Assembly (NCBI GenBank): GCA_964629015.1
Contig: CAZVMN010000001.1
Span: 383,424 to 447,423 of the forward strand
DNA: 64,000 nucleotides
Direction: 5' to 3'
Source of the DNA: Oceanococcus sp964629015
Lineage (GTDB): Bacteria; Pseudomonadota; Gammaproteobacteria; Nevskiales; Oceanococcaceae
Below, piece after piece: positions 26,215-34,398 of this stretch (within the stretch, counting starts at the first letter, position 1; every line of letters starts with the position of its first letter). The position numbers and the translations under genes are program-made. Under the pieces are notes generated by a model. The model had not been told where the DNA came from. It saw nothing but the letters and a program-made list of their open reading frames with translations, and did no database searches.

Positions 26215-27036
26215 TTATCCCAACGCCTGCAGAATCCGGACGGTGGGCTCTGCCTTGTTCAGGCTGTAAAAATGCAGTTCATCGACGCCGCCATCCCGGA
26301 GTTGTTGGCACAGCCGGGTGGTGACTTTGTGGCCCAGCTCGATCAATGCGGTGTTGTCGTCGCCATCCAGCGCGGCCAGTTGCTGACGCAGCCAGCGCGG
26401 GATTTCTGCCCCGCAGGCGTCGGAAAAGCGGGCCAGCTGGGTGTAGTTGGTGATCGGCATGATCCCGGGCACGATCGGAATGCTGACGCCCGCCGCGCGT
26501 GCTCGCTCGACAAAATCGAAGTAGCCATCGGCATTGAAGAAGTACTGCGTGATGGCAACGTCAGCGCCAGCCTCCACTTTGCGCACGAAATTGCTCAGGT
26601 CATCCTGAGCCGAGCGCGCTTGTGGATGCACTTCCGGGTACCCGGCAACGGAAATGTGGAAATGATCGCCGTGCTCCGCGCGAATAAAAGCGACCAATTC
26701 ATTGGCATAACGGAATTCCCCTGGCGAATGCATGCCTGATGGGATATCTCCGCGCAGCACGACCAGCCGGTTGACGCCGATATCCCGATAGCGTTGCAGC
26801 AAGCCTTGGACGCCGTCACGCGTTGCGGAAATGCAACTGATGTGTGGCGTTGCGTTGTAGCCGTCTTCACCGATCGCCTTGACCGTGTCGAAGGTGCCTT
26901 CCAGGGTGGAGCCGCCCGCGCCAAACGTGACTGAGAAATACTCCGGATCGAAGGCCGCCAGCTCGCGCCAGGTTTGACGCAGGTTGTCGCGTCCTTTGTC
27001 CGTGCGCGGCGGGAAGAATTCGAAACTGTATTTCAT
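26215..27036 (-). CDS. metF: 5,10-methylenetetrahydrofolate reductase
   Basis: The 273-residue protein begins MKYSFEFFPPRTDKGRDNL, the characteristic start of bacterial MetF, and contains FSVTFGAGGST, NATPHISC, NRLVVLRGDIP, TQYFFNADGYFDFV and VPGIMPITNYTQL. MetF reduces 5,10-methylene-THF to 5-methyl-THF with FAD and NADH, supplying the methyl group for methionine synthesis. The ATG at 27036 is chosen over the upstream in-frame ATG at 27075 because it matches the family start. It follows ahcY but is separated from it by a strong terminator, so it may also have its own promoter. Confidence 0.96.
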   Translation of the reverse strand: MKYSFEFFPPRTDKGRDNLRQTWRELAAFDPEYFSVTFGAGGSTLEGTFDTVKAIGEDGYNATPHISCISATRDGVQGLLQRYRDIGVNRLVVLRGDIPSGMHSPGEFRYANELVAFIRAEHGDHFHISVAGYPEVHPQARSAQDDLSNFVRKVEAGADVAITQYFFNADGYFDFVERARAAGVSIPIVPGIMPITNYTQLARFSDACGAEIPRWLRQQLAALDGDDNTALIELGHKVTTRLCQQLRDGGVDELHFYSLNKAEPTVRILQALG

Positions 27037-27070
27037 GGGGTGGTTGTCGAGGGTCAGGGGAAGTGGAACG

Positions 27071-27110
27071 TACAAAAGAACCGCGCCCTCACGATGTCAG
27101 GGCGCGGTTG
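27071..27110 (-). terminator. Intrinsic terminator after ahcY
   Basis: AACCGCGCCCT (27079-27089) pairs perfectly with AGGGCGCGGTT (27099-27109), giving an 11-bp GC-rich stem with a 9-base loop. Read on the minus strand the stem is followed by a short T-rich run (CTTTTGTA). It lies just past the ahcY stop and should end metK-ahcY transcripts before metF. Confidence 0.85.
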
Positions 27111-27127
27111 TTTGCTAAAGCGTTTGA

Positions 27128-28543
27128 TCAGTAACGGTAGTGATCCGGCTTGTACGGTCCAGCGGCCGGCACGCCAATGTACTTGGCCTGCTTATCGCTC
27201 AGCTTGGTCAACTTGGCGCCCAGCTTGTGCAGGTGCAGTTCAGCGACCTTCTCATCCAGGTGCTTGGGCAGCACATAGACGTCTTTACCGTATTGATCAC
27301 CTTTGGTGAACAACTCGATCTGAGCCAACACTTGGTTGGTGAAGGAGTTCGACATCACAAAGCTGGGGTGGCCGGTGGCGCAGCCCAGGTTCACCAGACG
27401 GCCTTCGGCCAGCAGGATGATGCGCTTGCCATCCGGGAAGATCACATGATCAACCTGCGGTTTGATGTTGTCCCACTCGTACTGATTCAGGCTGGCGCAA
27501 TCGATCTCGTTGTCGAAGTGACCGATGTTGCAGACGATGGCCTGATCTTTCATCGCTTTCATGTGGTCATGCGTGATCACATGGAAGTTGCCCGTTGCCG
27601 TGACGAAGATATCGGCCTGGCTGGCCGCATCATCCATGGTCACCACACGGAAGCCTTCCATTGCGGCCTGCAGGGCGCAGATCGGATCAATTTCGGTGAC
27701 CCATACGGTGGCGCCGAGGCCACGCAGTGACTGCGCACAGCCTTTGCCCACGTCGCCATAGCCCGCGACCACGGCGATCTTGCCCGCGATCATCACGTCG
27801 GTGGCGCGCTTGATGCCGTCAACCAGGGATTCACGACAGCCGTACAGGTTGTCGAATTTGGATTTGGTCACCGAATCGTTGACGTTGATTGCCGGGAAGG
27901 GCAGTTCGCCGTCATTGCGCATCTGATACAGACGCGCCACACCGGTGGTGGTCTCTTCGGTCACGCCTTGAATTGCAGCTAAGGTTTTGCTGTAGAAACC
28001 GGGCTGGGTTTGCAAGCGCTGCTTGATCGAAGCGAACAGCGCTTCTTCTTCCTCGCTTTCCGGATTGTTCAGCACGCTGGCATCTTTCTCTGCCTTGGCG
28101 CCGAGAATCAGCAGCAGAGTCGCGTCGCCGCCATCATCGAGAATCATATTCGGCGTGCCGCCATCGCTCCACTGCATGATGCGATGGGTGTATTCCCAGT
28201 AGTCTTCCAAGGACTCGCCTTTGTAGGCGAACACCGGCGTGCCGGTGGCGGCGATGGCCGCTGCGGCATGGTCCTGGGTCGAGAAAATGTTGCACGAGGC
28301 CCAGCGCACGTCGGCACCGAGGGCTTGGAGGCTCTCGATCAACACGGCGGTCTGAATGGTCATATGCAAGGAGCCGGCGATGCGTGCACCTTTGAGCGGT
28401 TGGCTGTCGGCAAATTCTTTGCGCACGGCCATCAAGCCGGGCATCTCGGTTTCAGCGATGGCGATTTCTTTGCGTCCGAAATCAGCTTGGCTGATGTCGG
28501 CCACAACGTAGTCGCTCTTAAGTTTTTCAGCGGGGGTACTCAT
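27128..28543 (-). CDS. ahcY: S-adenosyl-L-homocysteine hydrolase
   Basis: The 471-residue protein is full length. It has the NAD-binding motif GYGDVGKGCAQSLRG, the substrate region MILDDGGDATLL, GNFHVITHDHM and the C-terminal GPYKPDHYRY that reaches into the neighbouring subunit. It reversibly splits S-adenosylhomocysteine into adenosine and homocysteine, removing the product inhibitor of methyltransferases. It lies 33 bases downstream of metK, so the two are probably one transcript. That gap is too short for an SAH riboswitch. AGGA is visible upstream of the ATG. Confidence 0.97.
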   Translation of the reverse strand: MSTPAEKLKSDYVVADISQADFGRKEIAIAETEMPGLMAVRKEFADSQPLKGARIAGSLHMTIQTAVLIESLQALGADVRWASCNIFSTQDHAAAAIAATGTPVFAYKGESLEDYWEYTHRIMQWSDGGTPNMILDDGGDATLLLILGAKAEKDASVLNNPESEEEEALFASIKQRLQTQPGFYSKTLAAIQGVTEETTTGVARLYQMRNDGELPFPAINVNDSVTKSKFDNLYGCRESLVDGIKRATDVMIAGKIAVVAGYGDVGKGCAQSLRGLGATVWVTEIDPICALQAAMEGFRVVTMDDAASQADIFVTATGNFHVITHDHMKAMKDQAIVCNIGHFDNEIDCASLNQYEWDNIKPQVDHVIFPDGKRIILLAEGRLVNLGCATGHPSFVMSNSFTNQVLAQIELFTKGDQYGKDVYVLPKHLDEKVAELHLHKLGAKLTKLSDKQAKYIGVPAAGPYKPDHYRY

Positions 28544-28576
28544 AATCTTCGTCCTGTCGTTTGCTAAGGGTTGCCG

Positions 28577-29767
28577 TTACAGGCCGGCGTCGGCGCGCAG
28601 GGCGTCCGCCTTGTCGGTGCGTTCCCAGGGGAAGGCGGTAAAGGTGTCGTTGCCGTAGGTCATTTCCACCGGCTCGCGGCCAAAGTGACCGTAAGCGGCT
28701 GTCGCCTGGTACATCGGGTGCAGCAGGTCGAGCATGCGGCTGATGGCATACGGGCGCAGGTCGAAATGTTGGCGAACCAGGGTTTCGATGCGCTCATCGG
28801 AGATCTTGCCGGTGCCGAAGGTGGTGACCGAGATGGAGGTCGGTTCGGCCACCCCGATCGCGTAGCTCACCTGAATTTCGCACTTGTCCGCGAGGCCGGC
28901 AGCGACGATGTTCTTGGCCACGTAACGACCTGCGTAGGCCGCGCTGCGGTCCACTTTTGACGGGTCTTTGCCGGAGAATGCGCCGCCACCGTGACGGGCC
29001 ATGCCGCCGTAGGTGTCGACGATAATTTTACGTCCGGTCAGGCCGCAGTCACCCACCGGGCCACCGATGATGAACTGGCCGGTCGGGTTGATGTGATATT
29101 TGGTTTCACCCGTTAGCAGATCGGCAGGAAGAACCTGCTTGATGATCAGCTCCATCACGGCTTCGCGCAGGTCGCTTTGTGAGACTTCCGGGTTGTGCTG
29201 GGTGGACAGCACCACGGCGTCGATGCTCACGGGTTTGCCGTCACGGTAGCGCAAGCTGACTTGCGACTTGGCGTCCGGGCGCAGCCAGGCCAGTTGGCCG
29301 GATTTGCGCACTTCGCTTTGGCGTTCGACCAAACGATGCGCAAACTGCACCGGAGCCGGCATCAGCGCGTCGGTTTCGTTGCAGGCGTAGCCGAACATCA
29401 GGCCTTGGTCACCGGCGCCCTGATCTTCCGGACGCGAGCGATCAACGCCCTGTGCGATGTCCACACTTTGCTTGCCGATCAGATTCATGACCGCGCAGGT
29501 CGCGCCGTCGAAGCCGACATCGGATGAGGTGTAACCGATATCGGTGATGACCTTGCGGACCAAATCTTCGAGATCGACCCAGGCCGATGTGGTGATTTCA
29601 CCAGCGACGATGGCCACGCCGGTTTTGACCAATGTCTCGCAGGCCACACGGGCGTGTTTGTCCTGATCAAGGATCGCGTCCAGTACCGCGTCGGAAATCT
29701 GGTCGGCAACCTTGTCGGGATGACCCTCGGACACCGATTCGGAGGTGAAAAGATAATCTTGGGACAT
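28577..29767 (-). CDS. metK: S-adenosylmethionine synthetase
   Basis: The 396-residue protein starts MSQDYLFTSESVSEGHPDK and carries GDQGLMFGYACNET and GGGAFSGKDPSKVDRS, the ATP and triphosphate-binding signatures of MetK. It makes SAM from methionine and ATP. The ATG at 29767 is the family start; the frame stays open to an ATG at 29821, adding 18 residues that are not MetK-like. The start codon lies in an 8-bp inverted repeat whose loop contains a long dyad (separate entries), which suggests control at the promoter or at translation initiation. Confidence 0.97.
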   Translation of the reverse strand: MSQDYLFTSESVSEGHPDKVADQISDAVLDAILDQDKHARVACETLVKTGVAIVAGEITTSAWVDLEDLVRKVITDIGYTSSDVGFDGATCAVMNLIGKQSVDIAQGVDRSRPEDQGAGDQGLMFGYACNETDALMPAPVQFAHRLVERQSEVRKSGQLAWLRPDAKSQVSLRYRDGKPVSIDAVVLSTQHNPEVSQSDLREAVMELIIKQVLPADLLTGETKYHINPTGQFIIGGPVGDCGLTGRKIIVDTYGGMARHGGGAFSGKDPSKVDRSAAYAGRYVAKNIVAAGLADKCEIQVSYAIGVAEPTSISVTTFGTGKISDERIETLVRQHFDLRPYAISRMLDLLHPMYQATAAYGHFGREPVEMTYGNDTFTAFPWERTDKADALRADAGL

Positions 29768-29810
29768 GCGCTTATATCTGTTTATCCGGATAGAGAGATA
29801 ATCATGTCCC
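29761..29810 (-). promoter_or_regulatory. metK: Inverted repeat that could sequester the metK start codon
   Basis: On the minus strand, GGGACATG (29810-29803) is perfectly complementary to CATGTCCC (29768-29761), which contains the metK ATG. If transcription starts upstream of 29810, the leader could fold into an 8-bp stem hiding the start codon. The 34-base loop holds the dyad at 29775-29800. I do not recognise a known SAM or SAH riboswitch class here. Confidence 0.5.
29775..29800. promoter_or_regulatory. 26-bp dyad upstream of metK, candidate operator
   Basis: The core TATCCGGATA (29783-29792) is a perfect 10-bp palindrome. Outer arms TATCT (29775-29779) and AGATA (29796-29800) are also complementary and equally spaced by 3 bases. 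Such nested symmetry is typical of a dimeric repressor site. It lies between the divergent metK and thioredoxin-like genes. SahR-type (ArsR family) regulators of the SAM cycle are a plausible binder; the site does not match the enterobacterial MetJ box. The identity is inference. Confidence 0.6.
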
Positions 29811-29895
29811 GACCGGGCCATGAATGCAAGCGATTTTTGACCTGTGGCAGGTGTCGCGCGAGACTGTGTGCCCGTATTGCATGAATGTTTCTGCC

Positions 29896-30450
29896 ATGGT
29901 CTTAACGCCTTCCAGCATGATGCCTCTGGGCACGACGGCCCCGGATTTCACGCTTCCAGATACGTTATCCGGTGAGGATGTCAGCCTGGAGTCGGTGCGC
30001 GGAGAGGTGGCCACCTTGGTCATGTTCATCTGCAATCACTGTCCGTACGTGAAACATGTGGCGGCCGAGTTGGCGCGTTTGGGTCAGGATTACGCCGGTC
30101 CTGGTGTCGGTGTGGTCGCGATCAGTGCCAATGATGCGGAGTCCTATCCGGACGATGGACCCGAGAAAATGGCGGAAACCGCGCGTGAGGCGGGCTATGA
30201 GTTTCCGTACCTGTACGACCAGGCTCAGCAAGTGGCCAAAGCCTACGGCGCGGAATGCACACCGGACTTTTTCATCTTTGATGGCGAATTGAAGTGCGTC
30301 TACCGCGGTCAGCTTGATGATTCGCGGCCGGGCAATGGCGAGCCGGTGACGGGGCGCGATATACGCGATGCATTGGATGCCTTGATCGCCGGGGAATCGG
30401 TCGATGCTGATCAGAAGCCCAGCGTGGGTTGCAACATCAAGTGGAAGTGA
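29896..30450 (+). CDS. Thioredoxin-like AhpC/TSA-family protein
   Basis: The protein is about 184 residues, with the redoxin start PLGTTAPDFTLPDTLSGEDVSL, a CxxC active site in FICNHCPYVKHV and the cis-Pro region AECTPDFFIFDGELKCVYRG. It belongs to the thioredoxin-like family related to peroxiredoxins and ResA, probably a cytoplasmic thiol reductase or peroxidase. The ATG at 29896 is preferred by similarity to related proteins; an in-frame ATG at 29881 and an open frame to 29824 exist, and none has a strong ribosome-binding site. It is divergent from metK and overlaps the galE stop tail to tail by 14 bases. Confidence 0.85.
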   Translation: MVLTPSSMMPLGTTAPDFTLPDTLSGEDVSLESVRGEVATLVMFICNHCPYVKHVAAELARLGQDYAGPGVGVVAISANDAESYPDDGPEKMAETAREAGYEFPYLYDQAQQVAKAYGAECTPDFFIFDGELKCVYRGQLDDSRPGNGEPVTGRDIRDALDALIAGESVDADQKPSVGCNIKWK

Positions 30451-31426
30451 ACCCGTGGCTTTGATGCCAGCGCCAGGCGCTGCGTAATATCGTATCCAGG
30501 TCGCTGTGTTCGCACGACCAACCAAGTTGCCGGTTGGCCAGCGACGGATCTGCGATCAGCATGGGCGGGTCGCCGGCGCGAGCGGGACGAATCTCGCGTG
30601 GAATCTCGCGTCCGACCACCTGTTCCGCCGCGTTGAGGACTTCCAACACACTGTAGCCGTGGCCAACCCCGAGGTTGAACACTTCGCTGGTGCCGGCTTG
30701 CAGGGTGGCCAAACGTTCCGCCGCGTTTTGGTGAGCAGCGACCAGATCCATCACGTGGATGTAATCGCGCACGCAGGTGCCATCCGGTGTGGGATGCTCG
30801 GTGCCGAACAGCTGCAGCGTAAAGTCACCTTGCGCCAGGGAGCGCAAGATATTGGGGATCAGATGCGTTTCCGGTTCATGCGCTTCGCCAATTTCGCCCG
30901 AGGGGTGGGCGCCGGCGGCGTTGAAGTAGCGCAAGCTAATCGTGCGCAGGCCGTACGCGGCAGCGAAGTCCGCGATCATTTGCTCCATGAACAGCTTCGT
31001 CCGACCGTACGGAGAAATGGGGCGAGTTGCTGCGCTTTCGGCGATGGGAACAACATCCGGCGTGCCGTACACCGCAGCGGTTGAGGAGAAAATCAAACGC
31101 TCGCAGCGGTGACGGCGCATGGCTTCGAGCAGCTGGAGCGTGCCGCTCAAATTGGTCTGATAGTAAAGCTGAGGGTCGCTGACCGATTCCGGGATGATGG
31201 ACTTGGCGGCGAAATGCACGACCACCTCGGGTTGAGCTTCGGCAAACGCACGGTCGAGCGCCGCTGCGTTCAGCAAGCTGCCCTCAATCAGCAGCTCCGC
31301 TGCGACCGCCGCGCGATGCCCCGTCGACAAATCATCCAGCACGCGCACGTCGTGACCTTGGTCCACAAGAAAGCGCACCATGTGCGAGCCAATGTATCCG
31401 GCGCCCCCGACGACCAGCGTTTTCAT
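30437..31426 (-). CDS. galE: UDP-glucose 4-epimerase
   Basis: The 329-residue short-chain dehydrogenase-like protein has the NAD-binding GGAGYIGSHMV at the N-terminus, FSSTAAVYG, the YxxxK pair in YGRTKLFMEQ, and GTCVRDYIHVMDL. GalE interconverts UDP-glucose and UDP-galactose, and may provide UDP-Gal for the surface glycan encoded further left. The ATG at 31426 gives the standard start MKTLVVGGAGYIG; the frame is open to 31459. It is divergent from msrA. Confidence 0.94.
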   Translation of the reverse strand: MKTLVVGGAGYIGSHMVRFLVDQGHDVRVLDDLSTGHRAAVAAELLIEGSLLNAAALDRAFAEAQPEVVVHFAAKSIIPESVSDPQLYYQTNLSGTLQLLEAMRRHRCERLIFSSTAAVYGTPDVVPIAESAATRPISPYGRTKLFMEQMIADFAAAYGLRTISLRYFNAAGAHPSGEIGEAHEPETHLIPNILRSLAQGDFTLQLFGTEHPTPDGTCVRDYIHVMDLVAAHQNAAERLATLQAGTSEVFNLGVGHGYSVLEVLNAAEQVVGREIPREIRPARAGDPPMLIADPSLANRQLGWSCEHSDLDTILRSAWRWHQSHGFTST

Positions 31427-31491
31427 CCCAAGCCTTGGAATTTGTGATTTGGCGTGCATTATGGCGACTGCATGCCAACCGGTACAAAACG

Positions 31492-32115
31492 ATGCTCTGT
31501 GAACTTCCTCCTAAAGATGCGCTGGCCACAGCGGATGGATTTCCCGATCCGACACTTGATCAGGCTCCCGACGGTGAGCAGGAGATCGTGTTGGCGGGGG
31601 GCTGCTTCTGGTGTGTTGAGGCGGTGTACGTTCAGCTGAAGGGGGTGATTTCGGTGCAATCAGGCTACGCCGGCGGTGATCCCGATCGTGCCGATTACCG
31701 CAGCGTGTGCACGGGTTTGACCGGGCATGCCGAGGTTGTACGCATTCGATATGACTCCGCGCAGACCTCCTTGGGGCAGATTCTCAAGGTATTTTTCGCT
31801 GTCGCTCACGACCCCACCCAACTCAATCGTCAAGGCAATGATCGCGGAACTCAGTACCGGTCTGCGGTCTTTTTTGCCGATGATGAGCAACGACAGGTGG
31901 CGCGGGCCTACATTGACCAGCTCAATGGCGCCGGTCAGTTTTCCAACCCCATCGTGACCACATTGGAGCCGCTCAAACAATTTCATCCGGCCGAGGACTA
32001 TCACCAGAACTACGCCGAGATAAATCCTGGGCAACCTTATATTCAGGCCGTTGCCTTGCCCAAAGTGGACAAGCTCAAGCGGGTGTTTGCCGATAAATTG
32101 AAAGCGTCGGACTAA
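31492..32115 (+). CDS. msrA: Peptide methionine-S-sulfoxide reductase A
   Basis: The protein is about 207 residues with the MsrA catalytic motif GGCFWC, then GVISVQSGYAGG, HAEVVRIRYD, FFAVAHDPTQLNRQGNDRGTQYRS and a C-terminal FHPAEDYHQNYAEINP. It reduces methionine-S-sulfoxide in oxidised proteins. The ATG at 31492 is chosen; an in-frame upstream ATG at 31435 would place the start against galE's start region. A long stem-loop follows the stop codon. Confidence 0.93.
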   Translation: MLCELPPKDALATADGFPDPTLDQAPDGEQEIVLAGGCFWCVEAVYVQLKGVISVQSGYAGGDPDRADYRSVCTGLTGHAEVVRIRYDSAQTSLGQILKVFFAVAHDPTQLNRQGNDRGTQYRSAVFFADDEQRQVARAYIDQLNGAGQFSNPIVTTLEPLKQFHPAEDYHQNYAEINPGQPYIQAVALPKVDKLKRVFADKLKASD

Positions 32116-32134
32116 ATGAAGCGAGTGATGAGTC

Positions 32135-32224
32135 CCTCAAAGTTGATCACGGGCTCGATCAGGAGGCAGCGCGCGGAGGGTGCCGCGCAGCGGCGCACCG
32201 ATGAGCCCGTGATCAACATTGAGG
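32135..32224. other. Long intergenic stem-loop between msrA and tkt
   Basis: CCTCAA (32135-32140), one A, and GTTGATCACGGGCTC (32142-32156) pair with GAGCCCGTGATCAAC (32203-32217), one A, and TTGAGG (32219-32224). This gives 21 bp of perfect pairing broken by one A-A mismatch. The 46-base loop contains a second hairpin, GCGCGG with CCGCGC. No T tract follows, so it is not a standard intrinsic terminator. It may be a structured RNA, a decayed mobile repeat or a protein-binding element. Confidence 0.7.
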
Positions 32225-32366
32225 TGTGTGTCTGAGCGTGATTTGGCCTGTGCTTTGAGTGCGCGGCAGCAGCTAACCCATCGGTCAGCTTGCCGAAAAA
32301 CCTTGATTTCAGCGACAATACGCCCCCATTCTGTCGCGCGCCTGCGGCATAATTTCAGAGAAATCA

Positions 32367-34364
32367 ATGACTTCCAGAACCACTCTGGCCAATGCAATTC
32401 GCGCATTGGCGATGGATGCGGTGCAGAAAGCCAACTCCGGTCACCCCGGTATGCCGATGGGTATGGCCGATATGGCGGAGGTGCTGTGGAACGACGTCCT
32501 CAAGCACAATCCGAATGATCCAGGTTGGGCTGACCGTGACCGTTTCGTGGTTTCCAATGGTCACGGCTCGATGCTGCTCTATGCACTGCTGCATCTGAGT
32601 GGCTATGACCTGCCGATAGAAGAGCTGAAGAACTTCCGGCAGATGAATTCGAAAACCCCGGGGCATCCGGAGTTTGGTATCACCCCGGGCGTGGAGACCA
32701 CCACTGGTCCGCTGGGGCAGGGCTTGGCCAACGCCGTCGGTATGGCGCTGGGCGAACGCCTGATGGCAGCGCAGTTCAATCGTGATGATTTGAATATCGT
32801 GGATCATCACACCTACGTGTTCACCGGCGATGGCTGCCTGATGGAAGGCATTAGCCACGAAGTGTGCTCGCTGGCTGGCACCTTGGGGTTGGGCAAGCTC
32901 ATCGTGCTTTACGATGACAACAACATTTCCATCGACGGCGAAGTGCCCGGCTGGTTCGCCGATGACACTGGCGGTCGCTTCGAAGCCTACGGTTGGCAGG
33001 TGATCCGCAATGTCGATGGACACAATCCGGAAGAGGTCAAGCTGGCGCTGCAAAGCGCGCGCGAAGATGACCAGCGCCCGACGCTGATCCAATGCAAGAC
33101 CCTGATCGGCTTCGGCAGCCCCAACAAACAGGGCACCGAATCGACCCACGGCGCGCCGCTGGGTGACGAGGAAATCGCCGCCACCCGTCAGCACATTGGT
33201 TGGCCGCACCCGCCGTTCGAAATTCCGGCAGATGTGAAGTCGGGCTGGGATGCTCGCGAACGCGGGGCACAAGCTCAATCCGAATGGCAGGGTCTGTTCG
33301 ATCGTTACGCCAAGGCGTATCCGGAGCTGGCTGCCGAATTCACCCGCCGCATGGCCGGTGAGTTGCCGGCAGATTTCGACAGCAACTGCCAGGCCGAGCT
33401 GCAGCGTATTCAGGATGCGGCCGAAACCGTAGCAACCCGCAAAGCCTCATTGCAGGCGTTGAATGTGCTGGGGCCGAAGCTGCCCGAGCTGCTGGGTGGT
33501 TCCGCCGATTTGACCGGCTCCAACCTGACCCTGTTCAAAGGCGCCAAAGGGGTTGTGCCGGGGGACGTGTCCGGGCAGTACATCTACTACGGTGTGCGCG
33601 AATTCGGCATGTCCGCCATCATGAACGGGCTCGCCCTGCATGGCGGTTTCATCCCTTACGGTGGCACCTTCCTGACCTTCTCGGACTATGCGCGCAACGC
33701 GGTGCGCATGGCCGCGTTGATGAATCAGCGCAGCATTTTCGTGTACACCCATGACTCGATTGGTCTGGGTGAAGACGGCCCGACCCACCAGCCGGTGGAG
33801 CATGTCGCCAGCTTGCGTCTGATCCCCAATCTGGAAACCTGGCGCCCCTGCGATGCCGTGGAAACTTTTGCCGCATGGCAGCAGTCGGTTGTTCGCGATA
33901 ACGGGCCCACCGCCTTGGCTTTGACGCGACAGAACGTACCCGCCAACGCACGAGATGCCGATCAACTGGCAGCCATTGAGCGCGGCGGTTACGTGTTGAT
34001 CGAAGGTGGCGAAACGCCGCAGGCGGTGATCATGGCGTCCGGTTCGGAAGTGGAGCTGGCGGTCAAAGCCGCCGCCCAGCTGGGTGAGAAAGGCATGCCG
34101 GTGCGCGTGGTTTCGGTGCCTTGCCTGGATCGCTTTATGGCTCAGGATCAAGCCTGGCGTGACAGCGTGATTCCGCCGTCAGTCAAAGCCCGTTTGGCGG
34201 TTGAAGCGGGTGTGCCCGACAGCTGGTGGCGTCTGGTTGGTGATCACGGTGATGTGGTGGGCATGACCACTTATGGCGAATCCGCACCGGCGGGTGAACT
34301 GTTCAAGCATTTCGGTTTCACGGTGGACAATGTCGTGAGCCGCATGGAATCCCTGCTCGGCTGA
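32367..34364 (+). CDS. tkt: Transketolase
   Basis: The 665-residue thiamine-diphosphate enzyme has the N-terminal ANSGHPGMPMGMADMAEVLW, the ThDP-binding GDGCLMEGISHEVCSLAG, and the pyrimidine domain ending in the DSIGLGEDGPTHQPVEH region, with the C-terminal domain complete. It moves two-carbon units between sugar phosphates in the non-oxidative pentose phosphate pathway. It is followed at 34 bases by gap and then pgk, a common arrangement in proteobacteria. A modest AGAG ribosome-binding site precedes the ATG. Confidence 0.97.
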   Translation: MTSRTTLANAIRALAMDAVQKANSGHPGMPMGMADMAEVLWNDVLKHNPNDPGWADRDRFVVSNGHGSMLLYALLHLSGYDLPIEELKNFRQMNSKTPGHPEFGITPGVETTTGPLGQGLANAVGMALGERLMAAQFNRDDLNIVDHHTYVFTGDGCLMEGISHEVCSLAGTLGLGKLIVLYDDNNISIDGEVPGWFADDTGGRFEAYGWQVIRNVDGHNPEEVKLALQSAREDDQRPTLIQCKTLIGFGSPNKQGTESTHGAPLGDEEIAATRQHIGWPHPPFEIPADVKSGWDARERGAQAQSEWQGLFDRYAKAYPELAAEFTRRMAGELPADFDSNCQAELQRIQDAAETVATRKASLQALNVLGPKLPELLGGSADLTGSNLTLFKGAKGVVPGDVSGQYIYYGVREFGMSAIMNGLALHGGFIPYGGTFLTFSDYARNAVRMAALMNQRSIFVYTHDSIGLGEDGPTHQPVEHVASLRLIPNLETWRPCDAVETFAAWQQSVVRDNGPTALALTRQNVPANARDADQLAAIERGGYVLIEGGETPQAVIMASGSEVELAVKAAAQLGEKGMPVRVVSVPCLDRFMAQDQAWRDSVIPPSVKARLAVEAGVPDSWWRLVGDHGDVVGMTTYGESAPAGELFKHFGFTVDNVVSRMESLLG

Positions 34365-34398
34365 AGTCGGGCGACAAGCGATACGAAGGACGTAAGAG

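Noticed and set aside
28544..28576. SAH riboswitch upstream of ahcY
   Set aside because: Only 33 bases separate metK and ahcY and they lack the conserved core and length of that riboswitch.
32364..33278. 304-residue minus-strand open frame
   Set aside because: Fully antisense to transketolase, which is clearly coding.
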